This document shows, one piece after another, positions 32,940 to 42,931 of a stretch of DNA of 64,000 nt. The DNA comes from Synergistaceae bacterium (GTDB taxonomy: Bacteria; Synergistota; Synergistia; Synergistales; Aminobacteriaceae): contig JAFSWZ010000038.1 in assembly GCA_017450125.1 (NCBI GenBank), positions 1-64,000 on the forward strand, in the 5' to 3' direction. Made by a program: the position numbers and the translations under genes. The stretch's first letter is position 1. Every line of letters begins with the position of its first letter. The notes under the pieces are model-generated. The model did not search any database and was not told where the DNA came from. It worked only from the letters and a program-made list of their open reading frames with translations.

Positions 32940-33389
32940 TTATCCTTTCTGCGGTGAATCTATTATAAACGTAAGCGGGCCGTCATTGATAATTTCCACT
33001 TCCATGTCCGCACCGAACTCACCAGTTGAGACTTTCTTGAGGCCAAGCCCCCGCACCTTCTCCACAAAATAATTGTAGAGCCTCTCTGCCTCGTCAGGTT
33101 TCGCGGCATCAGTGAAGCCCGGCCTTCTGCCCTTGCACGAAGCATACAGCGAGAACTGCGACACCAGCAGAACTTCGCCGTTAATGTCCTTAAGCGACAG
33201 GTTGATTTTGCCGTTCTCGTCCGAAAATATGCGGAGGTTGATGATTTTGTCGGCCAGCCAGTCTGCGTCCTTCTCGGTGTCTCCGTGAGTTACGCCGATC
33301 AGCACGCACATTCCCTGAGCTATCTCGCGGCGGTCATTGCCTTCAATGGTAACCGCGCTCCTCTTTACCCTCTGAATTACGAGCCTCAT
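32940..33389 (-). CDS. dtd: D-aminoacyl-tRNA deacylase
   Basis: Hydrolyses D-amino acids (and glycine from tRNA-Ala) off tRNA as a proofreading step. The 149-residue protein has the active-site SQFSLYA near residue 80 and the cross-subunit Gly-Pro motif as DGPLTF near the C-terminus, where the usual form is NGPVT. It starts at ATG 33389, four bases after the relA stop. Confidence 0.94.
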   Translation of the reverse strand: MRLVIQRVKRSAVTIEGNDRREIAQGMCVLIGVTHGDTEKDADWLADKIINLRIFSDENGKINLSLKDINGEVLLVSQFSLYASCKGRRPGFTDAAKPDEAERLYNYFVEKVRGLGLKKVSTGEFGADMEVEIINDGPLTFIIDSPQKG

Positions 33390-33393
33390 AAGT

Positions 33394-35724
33394 TTACCCC
33401 CTTACGACTTCGATAATGCCTCTGACTTCATTGAGCCTTGCCATCGCGGAATACAGGTGCTCGAGGCTGCGCACGCTGAGTTCTGCCTTGATGCGCATCA
33501 GGCTGTTGCCTACCATTCTCCTCTTGATGCCGATAACGCTCGTCCCGTCGAGGCTTAATGCGTGAGTTGCGTCCGCTACAAGGTCTTCGCGTGCAATGCC
33601 CTCCGCCTTCAGCCTCACAGTGTAGAGGCCTCCCCTGCGGTTAGGGTTGCCTTCGTCGTCGTTGTGTGCCGCCCACTCGACGCGGATTTTTCTGTCGCGC
33701 TTGATGGTCTTGATTACGCGGCAGCCTTTGCGGTGAATCGTGATCCCCCTGCGTTCCGAAGCGTAGCCCACGATGTCGTCGCCCGGAACAGGCGTGCAGC
33801 ATCCCGCGAGAGTTACGCTGACACCGCTTTCGCCCTCGACGAGAATATCACTCTTGCCGTCGCGCCGTCTGACTTCGGGGCGGTTCTCGAGCTCTGCGGG
33901 AGTTATCTGCTGTGCGACGGTGTGGTGCTGAAGGTACGTTAGAGAGAGTTGCTGTGCCGCTTCGCCCGGACCGAGCGACCCTGCTCCTACAGACAGAAGC
34001 TGCTCGTCAATGTTGCCGAAGTCCTCGCGCGTAACATCAGGGAAATTCCGCCGTTTGAGCTCGCGCTCTATGAGCTTCCAGCCCCGCTCTATCTTCTCCT
34101 CGCGGTCTGCCTTCTCTGCCTGCCTGAAGTAGCTCTTGATTTTCGCCTTCGTCTTGGCCGAACTCACCATCTTGAGCCAGTCCTGAGACGGAGAACCGTT
34201 CGGCGACGTGAGAATCTTCACCATGTCTCCGCTGTGAAGCTGTGTGTTCAGCGGGACAATCCGGCCGTTAATCATCGCACCGGCGCAGTGATGCCCAACC
34301 TCCGTGTGAACTGCATACGCGAAATCCAGCGTCGTCGAGCCGTTGGGCAGAATCATCGGCTTTCCGTCCGGCGTGAAGACGTAGAGCTCGCTCGTCAGGA
34401 GAATGTCGTTCTTCAGCACGTCCATAAACTCCTGAGAGTCTCCGTCCTGCCCGGCCTCTAGTGCCTGTCGTACCCACATCAATTTTGCGTCCAGACCCTT
34501 GATGGCTCTCTTGCTGCTGCCGGACTTGTACACCCAGTGCGCCGCTATGCCGTACTCCGCAAAGTGATTCATCTCGTAGGTTCGTATCTGCACCTCGAGC
34601 GGCACTCCGAACGCCATCACTGTTGTGTGAAGCGACTGGTACATGTTGCTCTTCGGCGTGGCTATGTAGTCGTCGAACTGTCCGGGTATCGGAACCCACA
34701 GAGCGTGAACGATTCCAAGAACGGAATAGCAGGTAGTTACGTCGGCAACAAGCACCCTGACCGCAAGAATGTCGTAAAGCTCCTCGAAGGAGAGCTTCTT
34801 CCTCTGCATCTTCTCGTAAATGCTGTAGTAGTGCTTCGAGCGTCCCTTTATGCGGCAGGGGATGTTCTCCTTCATGAGACGTTCCTCAAGCATCGTCTGA
34901 GCCTTCTCGATGACTTCCTCCATCTTCGGAAGACGCCGCTTTACCCTACGAACGATCTCGTTATACACGTCGGGCTGAAGGTACTTGAACGACAAGTCTT
35001 CCAGCTCGCGCTTCAGGTGGTAGATACCCAGCTTGTGGGCAAGAGGAGCGTATATCTCCATCGTCTCGAGGGCTATCCTCTGCTGCTTGTCCGGCCTCAT
35101 AACGTCGAGCGTCCTCATGTTGTGAAGCCGGTCAGCCAGCTTTATGAGCACCACTCGTATATCCTGCGCCATAACGAGAAACATCTTGCGCAGGTTCTCG
35201 CCCGTAATGTCATCGCGCGACATGAACTCCTTGACCTGCTCGCGTGCAAGTTTCGTTACGCCGTCGACGAGCATTTCTACATCAGAGCCGAATTTTTCCC
35301 GAAGTTCATCGTGGCTTACTTCCGTGTCCTCTAACGTGTCGTGAAGCAGTGCGGCTTCCAGTGTCGCCATGTCGAGCCTCATACCTGCAAGGATAAGGGC
35401 TGCGTTCACGGGGTGGATGATGTACGGGTCGCCCGACTTCCTGAACTGGTCTTTGTGCGCAACCGCAGAGAACACGAAGGCTTCACCGAGCTGCTGCATC
35501 TGTTCGGGAGTGAGCGAGAGCATTGCCCGTGCCCAAAGTTCCTGCCAGACAGAACGCACGCCTTCCTGCTGGCATTGTTCCGGGATACGCGAGAAGTATT
35601 CATCACGCAGAGAATACATGTCGCGCAAGAAGTTCGACGGTTCATCGACTATCGACGGAACGCTGTTGATGATGGACGAGAAAGTATCCTGGCCGCTGTC
35701 AATTGTCTCTATATTATCCGGCAC
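33394..35724 (-). CDS. relA: Bifunctional (p)ppGpp synthetase/hydrolase (Rel)
   Basis: Makes and degrades the stringent-response alarmone. The 776-residue protein shows, in order, an HD hydrolase (HDTLEDT intact, about residue 130), a RelA synthetase domain (RGRSKHYYSIYEKM, ~300), a TGS domain (YVFTPDG, ~455), a helical/zinc-finger region (LAGCCTPVPGD) and a C-terminal ACT domain. Both catalytic domains look intact, so it should be the single long Rel. It follows recJ by two bases. Confidence 0.95.
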   Translation of the reverse strand: MPDNIETIDSGQDTFSSIINSVPSIVDEPSNFLRDMYSLRDEYFSRIPEQCQQEGVRSVWQELWARAMLSLTPEQMQQLGEAFVFSAVAHKDQFRKSGDPYIIHPVNAALILAGMRLDMATLEAALLHDTLEDTEVSHDELREKFGSDVEMLVDGVTKLAREQVKEFMSRDDITGENLRKMFLVMAQDIRVVLIKLADRLHNMRTLDVMRPDKQQRIALETMEIYAPLAHKLGIYHLKRELEDLSFKYLQPDVYNEIVRRVKRRLPKMEEVIEKAQTMLEERLMKENIPCRIKGRSKHYYSIYEKMQRKKLSFEELYDILAVRVLVADVTTCYSVLGIVHALWVPIPGQFDDYIATPKSNMYQSLHTTVMAFGVPLEVQIRTYEMNHFAEYGIAAHWVYKSGSSKRAIKGLDAKLMWVRQALEAGQDGDSQEFMDVLKNDILLTSELYVFTPDGKPMILPNGSTTLDFAYAVHTEVGHHCAGAMINGRIVPLNTQLHSGDMVKILTSPNGSPSQDWLKMVSSAKTKAKIKSYFRQAEKADREEKIERGWKLIERELKRRNFPDVTREDFGNIDEQLLSVGAGSLGPGEAAQQLSLTYLQHHTVAQQITPAELENRPEVRRRDGKSDILVEGESGVSVTLAGCCTPVPGDDIVGYASERRGITIHRKGCRVIKTIKRDRKIRVEWAAHNDDEGNPNRRGGLYTVRLKAEGIAREDLVADATHALSLDGTSVIGIKRRMVGNSLMRIKAELSVRSLEHLYSAMARLNEVRGIIEVVRG

Positions 35725-35726
35725 AA

Positions 35727-37415
35727 CTACGCGCCTCCTTCCGTAACGGCACAGTCAAGGATAAACTGTAACTGTTCCTCATTCCTCCAGTAGTCAAGTC
35801 TTGGGTGGTATATCCATCCCCTTACCCCGCGCCCCATAAGTTCCGCGACATCACGCGCGCTCGTGTTGAAGGCAAGAAGCCTCTTGTTGTGCACGAGAAT
35901 ATAGCTGTGTTTGCCTTCTTTGCCCATCGGGTTAATCTCTGTGCTTGGGTTGATGTCAGTGTAGAACTTAGGGGAAGGGTTGCTGTTGCCGAATGGGCCG
36001 AGTGCCGAGACAGCCCGCCAGTCGGAGATAGAGATGTCTGACGGCGAAATGCTGATGACCGGCGTAACTCCCTCCGGCTTTATCTCAATGTCAGTGAGCA
36101 TACGTTCAAGCTCGTTGCAGACTTCGCGCCAGTTCTCAATGAGCACGGAGAACCCTGCGGCATACTTGTGCCCGCCCCAAGCATCGAGCTTCGGCGCAAT
36201 CTCCCGCAGTATACCCACAGCATCCCCGCCCTCAGGCACTCTCAGCGTCCCGCGAATAACCTTCGAGCCTACAGGAGCAGCAAGCACAATCGGCCTGTTG
36301 TACTGCGCGCAGATTCTGCTGGCAACGCCGCTTAGTACTCCGATAGGCCACGACTCGTTGTAGAGGACGTTGTGTTTCACCCTGCCGGTCAGAATCCCGT
36401 TGTCTATCTCGTGGGCAATATTCTCGGTGAGGCTCTGCCGTTTGCGGTTGATTCGCGTGAGGTCGTTCACGCAGGCGTAGACGGCATCGCTGCTTCCTGC
36501 ACCTAGAAGCGCGCGGACTCCTGTGTCTGCGGTGGCGATCCGTCCGGGAGCGTTGAGGCAGGGGATTACTCTCATCGAGAGGTGCTCTTCCGTGAGCTGT
36601 GCTTTGTTGATGCTGAGGCAGTCGAACAATGCGGCGAGGCCTCGTCGCGGGTTGCTGCGCATGAGGTTCATCCCGTAGCGTACGATGGAGCGGTTGAGGT
36701 TGTGCAGGGGCATACAGTCAGCGATTGTTGCGAGGGCGGCGAGGTCTACTTCGTACTGAAGGAACTGCTTCGAGACGATGTTCTCCTTCCACGCCCAGCA
36801 CCACAGAACGGCCGTCGCGCAAATCTTTTGGTGGTCGCCCGCGTCCATGTTAATGCTGGGATTGACGATCGTCGGTATCGTTATCGGTGCAGAGACCGAG
36901 TGATGGTCGAACACAAAGATGTTGATTCCGGCCTTCCTGAGCTTCTCGAGCATCTCGGAGTCATTAGTCCCGCAGTCTACCACTATGAGGGTGCTGCAGC
37001 CAGTGCCTGCGATTTTGTCGAGCACTCCGGCATTGAGACCGTAGCCGTGAACGTCCCTTCGCGGAATGAAGTACCGTACCTGCGCGGCCTTGTTGCGGAA
37101 AATCTCCATCGCCAGAACAGTAGAGCTTATGCCGTCAGTGTCGTAATCCCCGTAAACCAAGACGTTCCCGAATGAGCTTTTGGACTCCCAAAGTTTTCTG
37201 GCTTCTGCGCTTGCTGTCCCCAAGTCGAGTGTCTCCATCTGCTTCACGAAGTCCGGGTGAATCCACTCTCGCAGTACGTCAATGTCCTCCGTGCCCTTGA
37301 GCATCTCGAGGACTCCTGCGGCGAGTTCCGGGCATGATAGTTCGCTGGCTAGCTGCCGCGTGTAGTCGCCGGGCTGGTAAATCTTGAGGTCAGAGATTAA
37401 GCATGTAGGGAGCAT
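35727..37415 (-). CDS. recJ: Single-stranded-DNA-specific exonuclease RecJ
   Basis: A 5'-3' ssDNA exonuclease in recombination and repair. The 562-residue protein has DHH phosphoesterase motifs VYGDYDTDG, VDCGTND and FDHHS in the first domain, and a DHHA1-type GGHKYAAGF and OB-like C-terminus. ATG 37415 is preceded by a GGGAGG site and lies inside the end of tadA (19-base overlap); the longer open frame upstream is tadA sequence. In transformable bacteria RecJ also limits incoming DNA, but that is general knowledge only. Confidence 0.92.
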   Translation of the reverse strand: MLPTCLISDLKIYQPGDYTRQLASELSCPELAAGVLEMLKGTEDIDVLREWIHPDFVKQMETLDLGTASAEARKLWESKSSFGNVLVYGDYDTDGISSTVLAMEIFRNKAAQVRYFIPRRDVHGYGLNAGVLDKIAGTGCSTLIVVDCGTNDSEMLEKLRKAGINIFVFDHHSVSAPITIPTIVNPSINMDAGDHQKICATAVLWCWAWKENIVSKQFLQYEVDLAALATIADCMPLHNLNRSIVRYGMNLMRSNPRRGLAALFDCLSINKAQLTEEHLSMRVIPCLNAPGRIATADTGVRALLGAGSSDAVYACVNDLTRINRKRQSLTENIAHEIDNGILTGRVKHNVLYNESWPIGVLSGVASRICAQYNRPIVLAAPVGSKVIRGTLRVPEGGDAVGILREIAPKLDAWGGHKYAAGFSVLIENWREVCNELERMLTDIEIKPEGVTPVISISPSDISISDWRAVSALGPFGNSNPSPKFYTDINPSTEINPMGKEGKHSYILVHNKRLLAFNTSARDVAELMGRGVRGWIYHPRLDYWRNEEQLQFILDCAVTEGGA

Positions 37416-37873
37416 CTCTTCCCCGCCTCCCTTCTGCGCAAGAAGTAACCCTGCAGAATCTCCAGGCACTCGGTCTCCATTATGCCGGCTCTGACTTCGC
37501 ACGTGTGGTTAAGGCGCGAGTCATGAAGAATGTTGTAGAGTGTCCCTCCTGCTCCGCTCCTGTAGTTTTTCGCGCCGTAGACTACCCGCGAGACACGGGC
37601 GTTGACGCACGCACCGGCACACATCGGGCAGGGCTCAAGGGTAACGTACAGCGTACAGCCGGACAAGTTCCAGTGCCCGAGCTTCCGGCAGGCCGAACGT
37701 ATCGCGATGATCTCGGCGTGCCCTGTCGGGTCGTCAGCCTTCGTGTCGCTCCCTGAGGCAAGTACAGCACCGTCCTTCACCAGCAGTGCCCCGACGGGAA
37801 CATCTCCGCGCGACAGTGCATTCTGTGCCTCGTCGAGTGCAGTCCGCATGTAGCAATAGTCTTCAGATGTCAT
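37397..37873 (-). CDS. tadA: tRNA-specific adenosine deaminase
   Basis: Forms inosine at the wobble base of tRNA-Arg(ACG). The 158-residue zinc enzyme has the catalytic HAE (GHAEIIAI) and the zinc ligands in PCPMC. Length and motifs are standard. It is first in the long leftward transcript and diverges from guaB; a TATAAT element lies about 48 bases upstream of its start. Confidence 0.94.
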   Translation of the reverse strand: MTSEDYCYMRTALDEAQNALSRGDVPVGALLVKDGAVLASGSDTKADDPTGHAEIIAIRSACRKLGHWNLSGCTLYVTLEPCPMCAGACVNARVSRVVYGAKNYRSGAGGTLYNILHDSRLNHTCEVRAGIMETECLEILQGYFLRRREAGKRCSLHA

Positions 37874-37920
37874 GAACTGCTAATCATCTCCCAGTTGTTA
37901 ATGGTTTGAGTTTGAGGGAT

Positions 37921-37926
37921 ATTATA
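37921..37926 (-). promoter_or_regulatory. Probable -10 element of the tadA-recJ-rel-mre transcript
   Basis: TATAAT on the minus strand, preceded directly by TG; no clear -35 at the right distance. It faces tadA and would give a leader of about 40 bases. Confidence 0.5.
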
Positions 37927-37953
37927 CACGCCGGACAGACTGGCTTAGTGTGG

Positions 37954-37959
37954 TATCAT
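37954..37959 (+). promoter_or_regulatory. Possible -10 element of the IMP dehydrogenase gene
   Basis: TATCAT with CGGACA 16 bases upstream as a weak -35 (37932-37937). It overlaps the opposing tadA promoter region. Confidence 0.4.
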
Positions 37960-37995
37960 ACGGGGCAAATTTTTCGAAGGGAGAAATCTTCTGCT

Positions 37996-39507
37996 ATGGC
38001 ATATTATTACAGCGAACCGTCTCACACATTCTCCGAGTACCTGCTTATTCCGACGTACTCATCAGCTGAATGCGTGCCGTCAAACGTCTCACTAAGGACT
38101 CCCTTATGCAAGTTCAGGAAGGGAGAAGAATCGCCGCTCTCAATCAACATACCGTTAATCAGTGCATGCATGCAGTCAGTCTCCGACGACACGATGGCAA
38201 TTGCTCTGGCGCGTGAAGGCGGAATAGCTTTCATCTACTGTTCGCAGCCCGTCGAGAAGCAGGCCGAGATGGTCGCCCGTGTGAAACGCTACAAGGCCGG
38301 TTTTGTCGCCAATGACTCAGCCATCAGCCCGGAGCAGACTTTGGCGGACGTTCTTGCCCTCAAGGAACAGACAGGACACACAACCGTAGCAGTAACGCAC
38401 GACGGCTCAACGACCGGCAAGCTCTTGGGCATCATCACGAGCCGGGACTACAGGGTGAGCCGCACTCCCCTCGACACGAAGGTGAGGGACTTCATGACTC
38501 CGACGGACAAGCTGATCTTTGCGCACGACGGGCTGAACCTCAGCGAGGCGAACGACATTCTGTGGGCGAACAAGCTCAACGCGCTTCCTGTTGTCGACGC
38601 AGATGGCAACATGGTAGCGTTCGTGTTCAGGAAGGATTACGACATGCACAAGGAGAACCCGTTAGAGCTCCTCGACGACCAGAAGCGTTACATGACGGGA
38701 GCAGGCATCAACACGCGCGACTATGCGGAGAGAGTTCCTGCGCTCGTGAATGCGGGAGCTGATGTGCTGTGCATAGATTCTTCTGAGGGCTTCACCGAGT
38801 GGCAGAGGAGGACGCTCAGGTGGATACGCGAGAATTACGGCGACAGCGTGAAGGTAGGCGGAGGGAATGTAGTTGACGCTGACGGTTTCAGGTTCTTGGC
38901 CGAAGCGGGAGCGGACTTCGTGAAGATAGGTATAGGCGGCGGGTCAATCTGCATCACGCGCGAGGCGAAAGGTATCGGGCGCGGGCAGGCTACGTCAGTG
39001 ATAGAGGTTGCGAGGGCAAGGGACGAGTATTTTGCTGAGACGGGAATCTACGTGCCGATATGTTCGGACGGCGGGATAGTGATGGACTACCACATAACTC
39101 TTGCGCTGGCGATGGGCGCGGACTTCTGCATGCTGGGAAGGTACTTTGCGCGGTTCGACGAGAGTCCGACAAATCGCGTGATGGTGAACGGCAACTACGT
39201 GAAGGAGTACTGGGGAGAAGGAAGCTCGAGAGCAAGGAACTGGCAGCGTTACGACTCAGGGGATTCGTCGCAGGCGAAGCTGTCGTTTGAAGAGGGAGTA
39301 GACAGCTACGTACCTTATGCGGGAAGCCTGCGGGACAACGTGAGCGAGACGCTGAGCAAGATACGTTCAACGTTCTGCAACTGCGGAGCACTGACGCTCG
39401 CGGAGATGAGGGAGAAGGCGAAACTGACACTCGTATCACCCGTAACACTTATGGAGGGCGGAGCGCACGACGTAATCATGAAGGAAGCAGTAAGACGGAG
39501 CAAGTAA
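37996..39507 (+). CDS. guaB: IMP dehydrogenase
   Basis: NAD-dependent oxidation of IMP to XMP, committing purines to GMP. The 503-residue barrel enzyme has two CBS domains near residues 105-225, the substrate/phosphate stretch IDSSEGF, and the catalytic loop [10 protein letters not shown] with the active cysteine at about 319. The usual loop start is GPGSIC, so GGG is slightly unusual. GAAGGGAG precedes ATG 37996; the open frame extends 30 codons upstream through the promoter and is not used. Monocistronic, ending in a strong two-way terminator. It is longer and more divergent at the loop than E. coli GuaB. Confidence 0.9.
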   Translation: MAYYYSEPSHTFSEYLLIPTYSSAECVPSNVSLRTPLCKFRKGEESPLSINIPLISACMQSVSDDTMAIALAREGGIAFIYCSQPVEKQAEMVARVKRYKAGFVANDSAISPEQTLADVLALKEQTGHTTVAVTHDGSTTGKLLGIITSRDYRVSRTPLDTKVRDFMTPTDKLIFAHDGLNLSEANDILWANKLNALPVVDADGNMVAFVFRKDYDMHKENPLELLDDQKRYMTGAGINTRDYAERVPALVNAGADVLCIDSSEGFTEWQRRTLRWIRENYGDSVKVGGGNVVDADGFRFLAEAGADFVKIGIGGGSICITREAKGIGRGQATSVIEVARARDEYFAETGIYVPICSDGGIVMDYHITLALAMGADFCMLGRYFARFDESPTNRVMVNGNYVKEYWGEGSSRARNWQRYDSGDSSQAKLSFEEGVDSYVPYAGSLRDNVSETLSKIRSTFCNCGALTLAEMREKAKLTLVSPVTLMEGGAHDVIMKEAVRRSK

Positions 39508-39516
39508 GAATGAGAA

Positions 39517-39556
39517 AAATTCCCCCTGTACGAGAAATGCAGGGGGAATAATTTTA
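39517..39556. terminator. Bidirectional terminator between guaB and gltS
   Basis: A perfect 10-base stem, ATTCCCCCTG (39519-39528) with CAGGGGGAAT (39540-39549), loop of 11. It is followed by TTTT on the plus strand and five T on the minus strand. Confidence 0.85.
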
Positions 39557-39563
39557 GCGTAGG

Positions 39564-40907
39564 TTAGTTCTGTCTGCGGATGACAAGCTCGCCGAAGAGC
39601 AGACACGCCAGAGTTACAGCACCGCCGAGCCCCACAATGTACCACTGGGACTGCATAGCCAGAGGAGGAAGGATAGCCGCGAAGGTTGACGTGAAAGGTG
39701 TAGTTACTCCGATCGCGAACCCGAACGCCTTCCAGCTGTCGGACTTTGACGAAGGGTCAACGCATCTCGCGAGTGCCAGGCCGCTGGGGGTTGAGCCGTG
39801 CCCCTGACCGAAAGCCATCAGGCCGAGTTCGAACCATTCACGTTTTAGCCAGCGTCTAACGAGGAACATGCACACAAACGACATCAGAAGGATAATCACA
39901 ACCATGTGAAGCAGTATCGGCACAAAGAATGACGCAAACAGTTTGAGGTTCAGGGTAGCGGTTGCCGAGCACACGCAGATTTCCAGAGCAACGCCGCCGA
40001 TGTTCTTGATGCCCTCAAGGTCAGCATAAGTGTCTGTGTGAGTCTTCCTCATGATGTACCAGACTATGAACGCGCCGACTATGCCGTAGAGCAGGGCGGG
40101 AATTGTCTTCATTACGGAGGCGAATGCAGGGATAGGCACAAGAGCTAATGACTTGAAGAGTTTTTCGCCGATGAACATGCACAGCAGGACAATCGCTAAC
40201 TGAAGGGCGAGGCCGTTCACGACATCAGATGACACAGTCCCGACACCGAGAGACCTTCTTTCGCTCTCAGGCAGCAGTACCGGCGCATCTCCCGTGCTTG
40301 CCTTCTCCTTAGTGTACGACGACCAGCCTAACCTTGCGCCGATGTTCACCCAGACCATTCCGGCGAGCATTGCAACGATGAGGCCGAGAGTTGCCATGAT
40401 GATGCCGAGCCCTAACATTCCGGAGTTGCCCATCTCCTCAAAGATTGTTCCGGCAGTCGTAGCCGCGCCGTGTCCGCCCCAGTAGGTATATATCGCCATC
40501 ATTCCCCAAGCGTAAGGCATATCGGGCCAGTGCTTGGAGAGGAATATACCTGCGAGCGTACCTATTATCATCTGTGAAAAGTACGTGAGGAAGATTAGAT
40601 TAACAGCACCCGCATACTTCTTGAGCGTCTCCTTGTTAATCATCGAGCCGAAGATTGCCGTAGTCAGAACGACGTTAATCATGGGTGTCGCCATTCCCGC
40701 CCAAGTTTTGGGGATGTCAATCCAGCCCAAAACCTGCGGACCGAGTATCAGCGCAACCGCACCGCCGATTAATCCTGCAGGGAGGAAGAGATTCTTGAGG
40801 GGCTTGCAGATTCTCAGCAGGAAGACTCCCAGAAGAAGGAACACCATCAGCAGAGCAAGGTCATTGACCGCAACCGTAAACACCTGTCCGAACGCTACAT
40901 TAGTCAT
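39564..40907 (-). CDS. gltS: Sodium:glutamate symporter (GltS family)
   Basis: A 447-residue inner-membrane carrier with about ten to twelve helices. Family features include the early LPAGLIGGAVALILGP, GGHGAATTAG in the first re-entrant region and GFAIGVTTPF near the end. GltS imports glutamate or close analogues with sodium. It ends an operon with an aldolase-like and a 2-hydroxyacid dehydrogenase gene, so the real substrate may be another dicarboxylic amino or keto acid. Confidence 0.9.
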   Translation of the reverse strand: MTNVAFGQVFTVAVNDLALLMVFLLLGVFLLRICKPLKNLFLPAGLIGGAVALILGPQVLGWIDIPKTWAGMATPMINVVLTTAIFGSMINKETLKKYAGAVNLIFLTYFSQMIIGTLAGIFLSKHWPDMPYAWGMMAIYTYWGGHGAATTAGTIFEEMGNSGMLGLGIIMATLGLIVAMLAGMVWVNIGARLGWSSYTKEKASTGDAPVLLPESERRSLGVGTVSSDVVNGLALQLAIVLLCMFIGEKLFKSLALVPIPAFASVMKTIPALLYGIVGAFIVWYIMRKTHTDTYADLEGIKNIGGVALEICVCSATATLNLKLFASFFVPILLHMVVIILLMSFVCMFLVRRWLKREWFELGLMAFGQGHGSTPSGLALARCVDPSSKSDSWKAFGFAIGVTTPFTSTFAAILPPLAMQSQWYIVGLGGAVTLACLLFGELVIRRQN

Positions 40908-40926
40908 AGTTTCCGCCTCCTCTTAA

Positions 40927-41919
40927 TTACTTCAGCGAGTCCGCAACCTTCTCGACGAGTTCACGTGAAGGGTTCTTGCGGTCCTCTTTCGACACCTCAA
41001 GGATTAACTTGTACAGCGACACGCCCTTAGTCTCCGCAACTTCCTTGAACATCTTTGTGAAGCTGGAGTGCGCACCTGCGAGGCCAAGAATCAGGTCGAA
41101 GGGTTTTACTGCAACGTGATAGCTGTACGCTTCCATAGCTGGGATTAATTCCTTGTCCTCGAAGTCGAGCATTGCCATGAGGTCAACGTCCTGAAGAAGC
41201 CCGAGCCTCTGGAAAGCCGCCGCCGCAAGTTCAGTCGCGCAGTTTCCGGCACTTCTTGCCATTCCGAGAAGCCCGCAGTCGAACACGTCAGCACCTGCCT
41301 CATGAGCCGCGAGGGCATTAGCTACGGACAGCCCCAGATTGTTATGGCCGTGAAACGCTACGGGAATCTTCACGCTGGCTTTGAGAGCCTTGACGTAAGC
41401 ACCGGCATCCTGCGGCATCATCGTACCGGCGGAGTCCATAACCGTAACTTCATCGAGCCCGCAACTTTCGAGCATTGCGGCTTCTTCTGCGAGTTCGTCG
41501 GGAGTCGACACATAAGCCTTCATCATCGAGAACCTGCAGATCATTCCGGCATCCTTTACGCGCTTGATGGCATCACAAGCATTTTTGCCGTCGCCTGCGT
41601 TTGCCCCGACGCGCAGGAACTTAAGGCCGTAACTCTTCGCGAGGCTGACGTTCTCAGCTGTGCCATTCTTCCAACCCATGAACATACCTATTTCCGCCTG
41701 AGGCAGGAAGGGCTGTATGACTTCAAGATATTCTTTGTCGGTACAGGGAGCTATTGAGCTGTTCGCCTCGTATGAGCCGATGCCCGTGCAGTTGCCCATC
41801 TCGATGACGCGGACATTACTGCGGATAAGCCCTCTGATTATCATTGCGGTCATCTCTGCGTTGAAACCGCGTCCAACGACGTTTCCGCCGTCCCTAAGCG
41901 TGCAGTCAAGTAACTTCAT
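40927..41919 (-). CDS. DRE-TIM metallolyase, 4-hydroxy-2-oxovalerate aldolase-like
   Basis: A 330-residue TIM-barrel enzyme of the HMG-CoA-lyase-like family. The DRE-type LDCTLRDGG is at residues 4-12, divalent-metal ligands are in HGHNNLG, and there is an MDSAGTM strand. Such enzymes cleave or form C-C bonds next to a 2-oxo acid, typically releasing pyruvate. It lacks an obvious fused acyltransferase or regulatory domain. It is placed between the 2-hydroxyacid dehydrogenase and gltS, with gaps of about 20 bases, so the three probably handle one imported acid. Substrate unknown. Confidence 0.8.
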   Translation of the reverse strand: MKLLDCTLRDGGNVVGRGFNAEMTAMIIRGLIRSNVRVIEMGNCTGIGSYEANSSIAPCTDKEYLEVIQPFLPQAEIGMFMGWKNGTAENVSLAKSYGLKFLRVGANAGDGKNACDAIKRVKDAGMICRFSMMKAYVSTPDELAEEAAMLESCGLDEVTVMDSAGTMMPQDAGAYVKALKASVKIPVAFHGHNNLGLSVANALAAHEAGADVFDCGLLGMARSAGNCATELAAAAFQRLGLLQDVDLMAMLDFEDKELIPAMEAYSYHVAVKPFDLILGLAGAHSSFTKMFKEVAETKGVSLYKLILEVSKEDRKNPSRELVEKVADSLK

Positions 41920-41940
41920 TGTTTTACCCTCCTCTGTGAT

Positions 41941-42867
41941 TTACGCGACTCTGTGAGCGGGTTCTCCTCCGCCCAGAACCTTGATGACTTCCTCTACAAC
42001 TTCCATTCCCATGCGGTAAAGTGCCTCTTCTGCACACGCGCCGATGTGCGGAGTCCCCACGAAGTTATCAAGCTCGAATAAGTTAGTGTTCTGGCGGGTA
42101 GGGGGTTCTGCGACGAAGGCATCACACGCGGCGGCTCTGAGCTTTCCGGCCTTGAGTGCGTGATACAGGTCTTCCTCGTTGACGATCCCGCCTCTTGCGG
42201 CATTAACGAGGATTGCACCCTTCCTGAAACAGTCGAAGGTGTCTCCTGCGATGAGATTCCTTGTCGAGTCGGTGAGTGGAACGCTGACGTTCACGATGTC
42301 AGAATTTGCGATGAGCTCCTGAACTGTCTCGTATTTCTCGTAGCCGAACTTTGCCATGACTTCACGCGAAACATACGGGTCATAGCCGATTACCTTAACG
42401 CCGAATCCATTGCGGAGAATTTCTGCTGCTCTGCGGGCAATGTTGCCTGTTCCTACGAGGCCGAGCGTCTTTCCAGTAAGCTCCATACCTGTCATCTCGG
42501 CGGGAGCAATCTTCTTGAACGCTCCGCCCTGCGTCTTGTTGTGCGCAAGAGTGATGTTGCGCGAGATGTCCAGCATCAGCCCGACGATGAGTTCTGCGAC
42601 GGAGTTGCTGTTTGCGCTGGGAGTGTTGAGGACGGTGATGCCGCGTTTCTTGGCCTCATCGAGGTCGATGGTGTTGCAGCCGACTCCGTGCTTGCCGATT
42701 ACCTTAAGGTTCTTGCAGGTGTCCATTACCGTAGCGTTCACTTCAAAAACTCTCAGGATGATAGCTTCTACTTCATCTGCTCTGTCGAAATTGTCAACGA
42801 CAGAACAATTCTTCCTGAGGAGCTCCAAAGCGTCAGGATGTATGTACTCGCTTAAGAATACTGACAT
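41941..42867 (-). CDS. D-isomer-specific 2-hydroxyacid dehydrogenase (phosphoglycerate dehydrogenase-like)
   Basis: A 308-residue NAD(P)-dependent enzyme interconverting a 2-oxo acid and a D-2-hydroxyacid. The Rossmann motif is GLVGTGNIA (last glycine replaced by alanine). Catalytic arginine lies in NAARGG, the glutamate in AEPP and the histidine in PHIG. It lacks the ACT domain of long SerA, so serine synthesis is only one option. ATG 42867 is chosen because GGAGG sits eight bases before it. A promoter and possible operator lie upstream, between it and the RpiR-type gene. Confidence 0.85.
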   Translation of the reverse strand: MSVFLSEYIHPDALELLRKNCSVVDNFDRADEVEAIILRVFEVNATVMDTCKNLKVIGKHGVGCNTIDLDEAKKRGITVLNTPSANSNSVAELIVGLMLDISRNITLAHNKTQGGAFKKIAPAEMTGMELTGKTLGLVGTGNIARRAAEILRNGFGVKVIGYDPYVSREVMAKFGYEKYETVQELIANSDIVNVSVPLTDSTRNLIAGDTFDCFRKGAILVNAARGGIVNEEDLYHALKAGKLRAAACDAFVAEPPTRQNTNLFELDNFVGTPHIGACAEEALYRMGMEVVEEVIKVLGGGEPAHRVA

Positions 42868-42931
42868 TGATGCTTCCTCCATGTATTAGATTGTGTGCGG
42901 GAAATGTTGTAACGTTTACTTCATGTTTAGA

